From: Candidatus Accumulibacter cognatus
GTDB taxonomy: Bacteria > Pseudomonadota > Gammaproteobacteria > Burkholderiales > Rhodocyclaceae
DNA: 64,000 nt
Assembly: GCA_013414765.1 (NCBI GenBank)
Contig: CP058708.1
Location: 2,165,553-2,229,552, forward strand
Direction of reading: 5' to 3'
Below the pieces are notes generated by a model that was not told where the DNA came from, ran no database searches, and saw nothing but the letters and a program-made list of their open reading frames with translations. The position numbers were made by a program, and so were the translations under genes. Below, piece after piece: positions 18,820 to 26,543 of this stretch (the first letter of the stretch is position 1; each line of letters begins with the position of its first letter).

Positions 18820-20709
18820 ATGTCGGAACCAGAAGAGTACGAACGGACTTGGGTCGTGCGTCAACCCGCTGCACCCTCATCTCCAGCGGCTGCAGCTTCG
18901 GCTGGAGCCGAGGCAGGCGTCGGCAGCAATGCGTTACCGCTGGGCACGCACATTGGGGAATTCGAACTCATCAACCTGGTCGGCATTGGCGGTTTCGGAA
19001 TCGTATACCTCGCTCACGATCTTTCGCTCGGGCGCTACGTCGCCCTGAAGGAGTACATGCCATCCTCGCTGGCAGAGAGAGTCGAGGGTCTGACCGTGGC
19101 CGTCAAATCAGCGCGCCTGGCCGAGACTTTTGCCATTGGTCTGCGCAGTTTCGTCAATGAAGCGCGGATGCTCGCCCAGTTCGATCATCGCTCGCTGGTG
19201 AAGGTGTATCGCTTCTGGGAGGCGAACGGTACGGCCTACATGGTGATGCCGTTCTACGAGGGCATTACCCTCAGGCAGGCCTTGCAGAAAATGCCTGAGC
19301 CGCCTTCAGAAGAATGGCTGAGGGGCTTGATCGACCCCCTGCTTGACGCTCTGGAGGTCATTCACCAAGAAAACTGTTTTCATCGCGACATTGCGCCAGA
19401 CAACATTCTGTTGCTTGCCGACGGACGCCCACTATTGCTCGATTTCGGTGCGGCTCGGCGGGTCATCGGCGACAGGACGCAGGCACTAACGGTTATTCTC
19501 AAGCCGGGTTATGCGCCTCTGGAGCAGTATGCGGAAGACCCACATGTCAAACAGGGCGCATGGACCGACCTCTATGCACTGGCAGCCGTGGTCTATAACG
19601 CAATCACCCGCAGGCCACCCATGGCATCGGTTGCCCGGTCAATCAACGACACCATGGTCCCGCTAACGCAGGCCGCAGCTGGACGCTACAGCAAGACCTT
19701 CCTGCAGGCCATGGATCGGGCGTTGGCGGTCAGACCTGAAGATCGCCCGCATAGTGTTGCCGAGTTCCGTGCCCTGCTGGCAGGGTCGGACATGGCGGGC
19801 ACACCGGAGGTGACTGCGCCGCATGTGACCACACAGGAGGCTGCAGCGGTCACGGTCAGCCAGGAGCCAGTGGAAAAGAAACGAAGCAAGGCGATGCTAT
19901 TGGTCGGCATTGGCGGCACACTGGTGGCGGTTGCCGCCGGTGGGGCGTATTACGCACTCCGGTCGCCTCCCACTGCCGTATCATCGCCAGTCACGGTGGC
20001 GCCATCTCCGGCAATAGTAGCCACGCCTGCCACTCCGGCAGCGACACCGGCTACTGGAGCGACCACGACGGCGGCGCCACCGACAGCAGAGATTCAGACG
20101 GCAGACCGGAAGTCGCTCACCGAACAGCAGTTGGTCGACATGTTGCTCGGCAAGAACGGGGCGACCAACTCGTCAACAAAGGCCATCAAGCCGTTCGACC
20201 CGGTTGACATCTTGCAGGAGATTTATCGACACCGCGATCCCGAGCACGTGGTGGCGGTGGTTCCAGAGAAGGCCAGGGTCAAAATCGGTCAGGACAAGCT
20301 GCGTTTCCGCGTCAGTTCGCACAAGCCGGGCTATGTGTACATTCTGATGGTGGGCACCAATGGCCGCTTCAACCTGCTTTTCCCGAACGCCATCGACGCC
20401 GATAACGGGATCGCCGGGGAGGGTGATCTGAGTCTGCCTCGCCCCGGCTGGGCGATGACGCCTGACGGCCCGCCGGGAAGCAATCGCTTCGTGGTGATCG
20501 TTTCCGACAATCGACGGGATTTCTCTGCAACCGGCCTGCGCAAGGTCAACCCGTTTTCCGAGTTTCCGCTCGAGATTGCCGACCGCATCGCACATGAGGC
20601 GAACTTTGCGACCACCAATCCTTTTGCCGGCAAGGTGATCTGTCCAGCCAGTCGCGCCTGCTCTTCCAGCTATGGAGCAGCCCTGTTTGTCATCGACGAG
20701 ATCAGCTGA
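18820..20709 (+). CDS. Membrane Ser/Thr protein kinase with C-terminal DUF4384-like domain
   Basis: Eukaryotic-type (Hanks) kinase of 629 residues. The ATG at 18820 has AGGGA upstream; an upstream in-frame TTG lacks this. Kinase domain, residues about 45-310: glycine loop (LVGIGGFGIVYLAHD), Lys77 (VALKEYM), catalytic loop HRDIAPDN (His188-Asp190), DFG at Asp208 (LLDFGAARR), activation segment PGYAPLEQYAED. The usual Lys after HRD is Ala here (HRDIAP rather than HRDLKP). A membrane helix at about 358-380 is followed by an Ala/Pro/Thr-rich linker. The periplasmic tail resembles DUF4384 (HKPGYVYILMVGTNGRFNLL, PPGSNRFVVIVSD). It is encoded 210 bp downstream of the caspase-like gene. Confidence 0.9.
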   Translation: MSEPEEYERTWVVRQPAAPSSPAAAASAGAEAGVGSNALPLGTHIGEFELINLVGIGGFGIVYLAHDLSLGRYVALKEYMPSSLAERVEGLTVAVKSARLAETFAIGLRSFVNEARMLAQFDHRSLVKVYRFWEANGTAYMVMPFYEGITLRQALQKMPEPPSEEWLRGLIDPLLDALEVIHQENCFHRDIAPDNILLLADGRPLLLDFGAARRVIGDRTQALTVILKPGYAPLEQYAEDPHVKQGAWTDLYALAAVVYNAITRRPPMASVARSINDTMVPLTQAAAGRYSKTFLQAMDRALAVRPEDRPHSVAEFRALLAGSDMAGTPEVTAPHVTTQEAAAVTVSQEPVEKKRSKAMLLVGIGGTLVAVAAGGAYYALRSPPTAVSSPVTVAPSPAIVATPATPAATPATGATTTAAPPTAEIQTADRKSLTEQQLVDMLLGKNGATNSSTKAIKPFDPVDILQEIYRHRDPEHVVAVVPEKARVKIGQDKLRFRVSSHKPGYVYILMVGTNGRFNLLFPNAIDADNGIAGEGDLSLPRPGWAMTPDGPPGSNRFVVIVSDNRRDFSATGLRKVNPFSEFPLEIADRIAHEANFATTNPFAGKVICPASRACSSSYGAALFVIDEIS

Positions 20710-20748
20710 CCGGAACCGTCAAGAGCCGCAGAGACTTCCGGAATGCTG

Positions 20749-21291
20749 CTACTCGTCGAGCCGCCTGATGGTCACCCGACGATTTTCGGGGGCTTCGGGT
20801 CGAACCGGGTTGAGCAGTTGTGACGGGCCCTTGCCGACGGGTTTGAGGCGACTACGATCGATCTGGTGGTTCTGTGACAAATAGACAACGACGCTTTCGG
20901 CGCGTGATTGCGACAACTGTCGGTTGTATTCCTCGCCACCACGCGGATCACTGTGGCCCTCGATTGCGAAGCGGAAAGGAACGAGTTTTTCCGAATTCAG
21001 GGCCCGGCCCACCACATCAAGCGATTGCTTGCCGTTTGGCGTCAGACCCGCAGAGTTCGTTTCAAAGGTAATCAGCAAGGATGCTGCCGCCGGTTTCGCA
21101 GGCGCCAAAGAACTTTCATCGCGAGTGACATTGATCGAGCGCGATTTCGTCCGGGCCGGGGCCGGGGCGAGCAGATCGACCAGCGCGCGTTCGTTAATCT
21201 CTTCGGCCCTGAGCACCTTTTCAGCCTGTGCGAGCGATACCGCTGGGACCAGCGTGCACCACAGCAATCCCATCATTCTGACGTATTTCAT
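20749..21291 (-). CDS. OmpA-family periplasmic/outer-membrane protein
   Basis: A 180-residue exported protein. The signal peptide is MKYVRMMGLLWCTLVPAVSL and ends near AQA. The C-terminal OmpA-like domain spans about residues 75-178: LLITFETNSAGLTPNGKQSL, then FAIEGHSDPRGGEEYNRQLS, SQSRAESVVVYL and NRRVTIRRLDE. An AGGGAG ribosome-binding site lies eight bases before the chosen ATG. The gene converges with the kinase gene and lies 39 bases from it. Its OmpA domain and location suggest it belongs to the same envelope-signalling group, but this is inference. Confidence 0.85.
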   Translation of the reverse strand: MKYVRMMGLLWCTLVPAVSLAQAEKVLRAEEINERALVDLLAPAPARTKSRSINVTRDESSLAPAKPAAASLLITFETNSAGLTPNGKQSLDVVGRALNSEKLVPFRFAIEGHSDPRGGEEYNRQLSQSRAESVVVYLSQNHQIDRSRLKPVGKGPSQLLNPVRPEAPENRRVTIRRLDE

Positions 21292-21312
21292 CTGAAAACT
21301 CCCTGAAAACAA

Positions 21313-21510
21313 CTACGAATTGATAATACTACCATCCTGAACGCGCTCCAGCAGGAGCGATGTCACACCCAGGCAGCATACCTGCAGGGGGCGCTGATCG
21401 TACAACTCATCCTGCCCTTGGTCCCCGCCCGGAATACGCACGCAACTAGGGGCCGACTGTAATCGATACAGACCTGCCCCGGGAGCGTTAGTACACACAG
21501 CATACGCCAT
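21313..21510 (-). CDS. Small open frame, 65 codons, uncertain
   Basis: An ATG-started frame ending 21 bases before the OmpA-like gene on the same strand. The peptide (PGAGLYRLQSAPSCVRIPGG, LLLERVQDGSIINS) has no recognised motif or signal peptide. Its codon use is less GC-biased at third positions than neighbouring genes. It could be a leader gene, a remnant or chance. Confidence 0.2.
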   Translation of the reverse strand: MAYAVCTNAPGAGLYRLQSAPSCVRIPGGDQGQDELYDQRPLQVCCLGVTSLLLERVQDGSIINS

Positions 21511-22343
21511 TCACACGCGCCCATGCTCATCATCGATGATGCGGCGATAGGGGTGCGAGTCAGACGAGCAACCGAATTCGCTTGCGTTCTTGTTCATCGG
21601 CACAGGTGGTTTTGCTACCAGCGGTATATGAGAATACCAACGACCAAGGATTGGCAGGGCAACTAACTAATCTTGTATTTGACCATTCGACATCGTCCTT
21701 GGTTGCTATCTTCCTGAATCTCTCCCCACAGCTCAAGAAAATTCGTCGCTACTCAGGGCGCTGAGCCTCCCCAGAAATTTCGTGTCCTTTCGTCAACGCT
21801 GATTGAAATCGGGGTACTGGTCTTGTAGCGTGGCAGGCCCGTGTTGACTGATCGAGAGGTTTCTCGGTGCCGCAGCCCCTTCTCCTCGACGACCCGCTGC
21901 TGGCCGATTTCGCGGCCGCCTTTGCCGAATGGCGGAGTACGATTCCGCGCTGTTCTCGCATCCCGAAGACCTGTGGTCTTGAGAGACGGAATTCGCCGAG
22001 CGGCACGAAGTCGCCAAAGTTGCCGTTGTGCTGAAGCTCTACACCAGCCTGAAGCACCGGCTGACAGGCACGGGCAATAGAGTGCTCAAAGACGGGCCTC
22101 GCCGGGAGCGACGCCAAATTTGGGAGTCAGGATCTCCAGAATATGCGGATGCTCAGATAGAAATGGCGGTAGCGTTGCAGTTCTCTCGCCTCGGCGCGGC
22201 TGACATTCACCGCCATCATCAGTCCGCCGGGGCCATGGTTTCCGGGGAGTGCGTCGGCCATTTCGAGGTGCTGCTCGGCTGATAGGCCATACTGGCGCAT
22301 GCTGGTGCCACCAGTGTCGGCGTTACCTTCCGGTTTGCCACGC
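21511..22343. pseudogene. Decayed region with fragments of one or more coding sequences
   Basis: More than 800 bp without an intact gene. On the plus strand, protein-like pieces occur in different frames: PQPLLLDDPLLADFAAAFAE (from 21871), then one frame off AEYDSALFSHPEDLW, an in-frame TGA, and ETEFAERHEVAKVAVVLKLY continuing TSLKHRLTGTG (to about 22080). This looks like a short gene broken by a frameshift and a stop. On the minus strand, 22127-22357 holds a 76-codon frame (MRQYGLSAEQHLEMADALPG) of unknown nature. I recognise no family. The first part, 21540-21780, is unusually AT-rich. Confidence 0.35.
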
Positions 22344-22370
22344 TTGACGCCTGGCAAAGTCCGCTATAAT
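22344..22370 (+). promoter_or_regulatory. Sigma-70 type promoter of moaA
   Basis: TTGACG, 15 bases, then a perfect TATAAT, ending 55 bases before the moaA ATG. The spacer is shorter than the optimal 17. The leader contains a GAGGGAG ribosome-binding site. No recognisable molybdenum-cofactor riboswitch fold fits into this short leader. Confidence 0.55.
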
Positions 22371-22425
22371 CGTTCGCAAACCATTCCTTCCCTTTGCCAC
22401 GGGCACCCCCGAGGGAGCCTCTTGC

Positions 22426-23499
22426 ATGCACAATCAATTACTGACGCCCGAAGTCATTCTCCTTTCTCCAACCGCTCTTGCGCCGCCGACTTTGCCGGCG
22501 ACTCCACGGCATGCCGACGGGACGCTGGTCGACCGGTATGGCCGGCACGTCACTTACCTTCGTCTATCGATCACCGATCGTTGCGACTTTCGTTGCCGCT
22601 ATTGCATGGCCGAGGAGATGACCTTCCTGCCGCGGGCGCAGGTGCTGACCCTCGAAGAGTGCCTGCGCATTGCGAATGCTTTCGTCGATCTCGGTGTGAC
22701 CAAAGTACGGGTGACCGGCGGCGAGCCGCTGGTTCGGCACAATGCCATCTGGTTGCTCGAACAACTGGCCCGCCTGCCGGGTTTGCTGGAGCTGGTGATG
22801 ACCACCAATGGTTCGCAGCTCGATCGATTTGCCCCGGCCTTGCGCGATGCGGGGGTCAAGCGCATCAACATCAGCCTCGACACGCTGCGTGCCGATCGTT
22901 TCCGGGAGATCACCCGCGTTGGTGACCTTAGCAAGGTGCTGCGTGGTCTCGACGCAGCGCAGGCGGCTGGTTTCCAGCGACTGAAGATCAACACGGTAAT
23001 GATGCGTGGCAGTAACGATGACGAGTTGATCGACCTGGTCGAATTTGTCGTCGGACGCGGTATCGATATTGCTTTCATCGAGGAAATGCCGCTCGGCGAC
23101 ATCGGTCACGCGCGCCAGGTCTTCGGCAGCGAAGAGGCTCTGGTGCGTCTGCAGACACGCTTCGTACTCCTGCCGTCAACCGAAACCACCGGCGGGCCGG
23201 CACGTTACTGGCGGATTCCCGATACCTCTACGCGCGTCGGTTTCATCTCGCCGCACAGTCACAATTTCTGCGCCAGCTGCAACCGCGTGCGCATCACTGC
23301 CCGCGGCGAACTGTACCCGTGCCTCGGTAATAACCATGCTGTGGCGCTGCTGCCGCTACTGCGTGCGCATCGGACCGATGATGCTCCTCTGCGGGCGGCG
23401 ATTGTCCGCAGTATGGGCATCAAGGCCCAGGCCCATGACTTCAGCAACCAGATGGACGCACCGCAGGTAGTGCGCTTCATGTCGATGACGGGCGGCTGA
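22426..23499 (+). CDS. moaA: GTP 3',8-cyclase MoaA
   Basis: Radical-SAM enzyme that starts molybdenum cofactor synthesis by converting GTP to 3',8-cyclo-GTP, which MoaC then processes. The 357 residues are slightly long because of an N-terminal extension of about 30. The SAM cluster motif CDFRCRYC gives Cys53, Cys57 and Cys60. The second cluster motif CASCNRVRITARGELYPC gives Cys282, Cys285 and Cys299. The protein ends in the essential Gly-Gly. moeA follows 90 bases downstream on the same strand, giving a two-gene Moco unit without moaC, moaD or moaE. Confidence 0.97.
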   Translation: MHNQLLTPEVILLSPTALAPPTLPATPRHADGTLVDRYGRHVTYLRLSITDRCDFRCRYCMAEEMTFLPRAQVLTLEECLRIANAFVDLGVTKVRVTGGEPLVRHNAIWLLEQLARLPGLLELVMTTNGSQLDRFAPALRDAGVKRINISLDTLRADRFREITRVGDLSKVLRGLDAAQAAGFQRLKINTVMMRGSNDDELIDLVEFVVGRGIDIAFIEEMPLGDIGHARQVFGSEEALVRLQTRFVLLPSTETTGGPARYWRIPDTSTRVGFISPHSHNFCASCNRVRITARGELYPCLGNNHAVALLPLLRAHRTDDAPLRAAIVRSMGIKAQAHDFSNQMDAPQVVRFMSMTGG

Positions 23500-23589
23500 T
23501 CACCGGCAGTCCCTGGCCGGGGCGGTCGTGCGCGCACCGCGCGCCGCGCGACGAACCGACAACCCATTACCCATCCAGCGAAATCGGCC

Positions 23590-24879
23590 ATGCCTCTCAC
23601 CGCCCGCTTCAGTTGTTTCAACGATTACGATCCCGATGCTCTGTCGGTCGAGCAGGCGCGGACCTTTATCCGCAGCCAGTTGACACCGCTGCAGACGCAA
23701 GAAAGGCTGGCGCTGCGCAGCGCGCTGGGACGGATTCTGGCCAGCGACGTGATTGCCCCGGCGAATGTGCCGGCGCACGACAATTCAGCGATGGATGGCT
23801 ACGCGCTGCGTCATGCCGACCTGTCGAGCAGTGGCGAAACCCGCCTGCGCGTCGCCGGGACAGCACTGGCTGGCCAGGCCTTTGCCGGCAGCATGGCCAC
23901 TGGGGAGTGTGTGCGCATCATGACCGGTGCGCCGTTGCCTGTCGGCAGTGATGTGGTGGTGATGCAGGAAGTCGTCGAGGTTGCTGGCGACCGCGTCGTG
24001 ATTCCGCCGGGGCAGCGCTGCGGACAGAATATCCGCCGTGCAGGTGAGGACCTCGCCGCCGGGCAAGCGGCACTCACAGCCGGACGACTGATCCGTCCGG
24101 CGGAACTCGGTCTGATCGCATCGCTGGGTTGCGCCGAGGTCAGCGTCTACCGCCGTCTGCGCGTCGCTTTCTTCTCGACTGGCGACGAACTGTGCTCAAT
24201 CGGTACGCCACTGGGCTGTGGCGAGGTCTATGACAGCAACCGCTATACGCTTTTCGGCATGCTCCGCCGCATGGGTTGCGAAATCTTCGACCTCGGGGTC
24301 GTTGGCGATGATCCGATGCTGCTTGACGCGACTTTCCGACAGGCTGCCGCTGCTGCCGACGTGGTGATCAGCAGCGGCGGAGTCTCGGTTGGCGAGGCCG
24401 ATTTCGTCAAACCCCTGATGACGCAACTGGGCGAAGTTCTGTTCTGGAAAATTGCCATGAAACCCGGTCGCCCGATGGCTTTCGGCCGCATTACCGCCGC
24501 CGGGGTCGGTGGCGAGGAGGGGGCTTCAGCCTGGCTGTTCGGTCTGCCGGGTAATCCGGTGGCGGTGATGGTCACTTTCTACGCCTTCGTCCGCGACGCG
24601 CTCTACCTGCTGATGGGCGCCGACCCGTTGCCGGTCGTGCCGCTGCTGCCGGCATGGTGCAGTGTCGCACTGAAGAAGTCTCCCGGCCGCACCGAGTACC
24701 AGCGGGGCATCCTCAGCCACGCGCAGGGCCAATGGTGCGTTCGGCCGACAGGTGCCCAGGGTTCGGGAATCCTGCGCTCGATGTCCGAAGCTAACTGTTT
24801 CATCGTCCTGGAACAGGATCGCGGCAGCGTCGCCGCCGGTGAGACAGTCAGCGTGCAAGTCTTCGACGGTCTGGTCTGA
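23590..24879 (+). CDS. moeA: Molybdopterin molybdenumtransferase MoeA
   Basis: Inserts molybdate into adenylylated molybdopterin, the last step of Moco formation. The 429 residues include the MoeA start (LSVEQARTFIRSQLTPLQTQ). The signature NVPAHDNSAMDGYALRHAD is present, along with GRILASDV. The MoCF/MogA-like domain has FFSTGDEL, GEVYDSNRYTL and ISSGGVSVGEADFVK. KPGRPMAFG and LFGLPGNPVAVMVTFYAFV follow, and a C-terminal barrel ends the protein. It follows moaA and is probably cotranscribed. Confidence 0.97.
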   Translation: MPLTARFSCFNDYDPDALSVEQARTFIRSQLTPLQTQERLALRSALGRILASDVIAPANVPAHDNSAMDGYALRHADLSSSGETRLRVAGTALAGQAFAGSMATGECVRIMTGAPLPVGSDVVVMQEVVEVAGDRVVIPPGQRCGQNIRRAGEDLAAGQAALTAGRLIRPAELGLIASLGCAEVSVYRRLRVAFFSTGDELCSIGTPLGCGEVYDSNRYTLFGMLRRMGCEIFDLGVVGDDPMLLDATFRQAAAAADVVISSGGVSVGEADFVKPLMTQLGEVLFWKIAMKPGRPMAFGRITAAGVGGEEGASAWLFGLPGNPVAVMVTFYAFVRDALYLLMGADPLPVVPLLPAWCSVALKKSPGRTEYQRGILSHAQGQWCVRPTGAQGSGILRSMSEANCFIVLEQDRGSVAAGETVSVQVFDGLV

Positions 24880-24919
24880 GGTCCGGGTGGGCTTGTGGTC
24901 GAGGCTTGCCGAGACGACC

Positions 24920-24936
24920 TGGCCGGAAGCCGGCCA
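24920..24936. other. Perfect 7-bp hairpin after moeA
   Basis: TGGCCGG-AAG-CCGGCCA lies 40 bases after the moeA stop and 40 before the channel gene. It has no T-run, so it is a weak or Rho-assisted terminator or an mRNA-end hairpin at best. Confidence 0.3.
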
Positions 24937-24975
24937 CATGCATGAGCCTCGGCCTGAGATGACCAGGGAGAAACG

Positions 24976-26508
24976 ATGACCGAAGTCATGCAGCGTATCT
25001 GGTCCTACTTCTGGCTGCCCGAAACCAAGTACGTGATTGCTGCTGTCGTCACCCTTGCGTTGCTGTCGCTGCGCCTGTTGCCCAAGGAACGTCGGCGGGT
25101 CGGCGGGACAGTGGCGGCATTCGGGCTTTGCCTTTGCGGACAACTCTTCGGGGCCTTGCTTGAGGCGCTGGACTATTCGCGCCTCGCAGTGATGGTGCAT
25201 GAGATCTTCGTCATCGGATCGGGTATGGCGCTGTTTCGCCTGGTGGCGATCTTCGTCTTTCGGGTCATCCTGCCGCGTTTTGGCATGGTCGTCGTGCGTA
25301 TCGCCGAGGACATCATTGTGCTCGTGGTCTACGCCGTTTTCATTATGGGGCGGCTGCACATCGTCGGATTCGACCCTTCGAGTCTGCTGACCACCTCGGC
25401 GGTGATCACCGCCGTCCTGGCTTTCTCGATGCAGGATACCCTTGGCAATTTGCTTGCGGGCGTCGCCCTGCAGCTCGATAACTCGCTGCGTACCGGCGAC
25501 TGGATCAGGATCGATGACATCACGGGTCGGGTTGCCCAGATCCGCTGGCGGCAGACGACGATCAGGACACGTAACGGCGATGTGGTGGTGATCCCCAACA
25601 GCCAATTGATGCGTGGCAAGTTTATTGTTTTCGGACGCACCGACATCACTCTCTGGCCCTGGCGACGCTGGGTATGGTTCAATGTCACTTATGAATCATC
25701 CCCGACGCTGGTGATCCAGAAGATCGAGGCGACGATCAGCTCTGCCGAAATCCCCAATGTCGCGCGTGAACCTCGCCCGACCTGCGTGCTGATGGAATTT
25801 GGTCCGGGCTACGGGCGCTACGCACTACGCTACTGGATGCTTGACCCGCAGCCCGATGACCCTACCGACTCTACCGTGCGGGTGCATATCTTTGCTGCCT
25901 TGAAACGTGCGGGCATGCAGTTGGCGGTACCCGAGCAATCCCTTCATATCACCAAGGAGAACGAGGCCTACCGGGAGTCGCTCCATCGGCGTGAAATCGA
26001 GCGACGCATGGTCGATCTGCGCAAGCTGGAACTGTTTGCCGGATTACAGGAAGAGGAACTGCGGACCATCAGCGAGCGTATGGTCCATGCGCCGTTTGCC
26101 TGCGGCGACGTGATCTTTCATCAGGGCGACGCGCCACACTGGCTGTACCTGCTGGCCGCTGGCGAAGCCGAGGTGTGGATGGATTTTGCCGACCATTCCA
26201 AGCGCCTGTTCCGTACCATTCATGCCGGCGGCACCTTCGGCGAGAAGGGTGTGTTGACCGGTGAGGCTCGCCGCGCCTCGGTCATCGCCAGGACTGACGT
26301 GGTCTGCTACCGACTGGACCAAGCCACGGTTGAAGAAGTCATCCGCTCGCGCCCGGAAATCGCCGAGGCGGTTGCCGAAATTCTCGCACGCCGTGAGGCC
26401 GAGATGGATGCATTCATCCGCCAGTTCAGTAACGCTTCCAGCGATCAGGCAGTGTCTCAACCGAAGGCCGGCATGCTCGCCATGATCAAGAATTTTCTTG
26501 GGCTGTGA
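24976..26508 (+). CDS. MscS-type mechanosensitive channel with C-terminal cyclic-nucleotide-binding domain
   Basis: Inner-membrane ion channel, 510 residues. Four hydrophobic segments occupy roughly residues 15-140. The MscS pore helix and beta domain follow (FSMQDTLGNLLAGVALQLDN, GDWIRIDDITGRVAQIRWRQ, VVIPNSQLMRGKF). From about 345 a cNMP-binding domain is fused (LFAGLQEEELRTISERM, FHQGDAPHWLYLLAAGEAEV, GGTFGEKGVLTGEARRASVI). The phosphate-binding cassette has GEKGVLTGEARRAS, close to the FGExxLL..RxAS pattern. Gating by cAMP or cGMP as well as tension is therefore likely, as in known bacterial cyclic-nucleotide-gated MscS relatives. GGGAGAAACG precedes the ATG. Confidence 0.93.
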   Translation: MTEVMQRIWSYFWLPETKYVIAAVVTLALLSLRLLPKERRRVGGTVAAFGLCLCGQLFGALLEALDYSRLAVMVHEIFVIGSGMALFRLVAIFVFRVILPRFGMVVVRIAEDIIVLVVYAVFIMGRLHIVGFDPSSLLTTSAVITAVLAFSMQDTLGNLLAGVALQLDNSLRTGDWIRIDDITGRVAQIRWRQTTIRTRNGDVVVIPNSQLMRGKFIVFGRTDITLWPWRRWVWFNVTYESSPTLVIQKIEATISSAEIPNVAREPRPTCVLMEFGPGYGRYALRYWMLDPQPDDPTDSTVRVHIFAALKRAGMQLAVPEQSLHITKENEAYRESLHRREIERRMVDLRKLELFAGLQEEELRTISERMVHAPFACGDVIFHQGDAPHWLYLLAAGEAEVWMDFADHSKRLFRTIHAGGTFGEKGVLTGEARRASVIARTDVVCYRLDQATVEEVIRSRPEIAEAVAEILARREAEMDAFIRQFSNASSDQAVSQPKAGMLAMIKNFLGL

Positions 26509-26543
26509 GGAGCGATTCGGGAAGGGTGTCGAGTACAATCAGT

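Noticed and set aside
23500-23589. Very GC-rich alternating CGCGC stretch between moaA and moeA
   Set aside because: Could fold, but has no terminator T-run and no resemblance to a known riboswitch; no function assigned.
24526-25605. Minus-strand frame of about 360 codons
   Set aside because: Overlaps moeA and the MscS-type channel gene on the other strand and is rich in His, Arg and Gln, as expected for a shadow frame.
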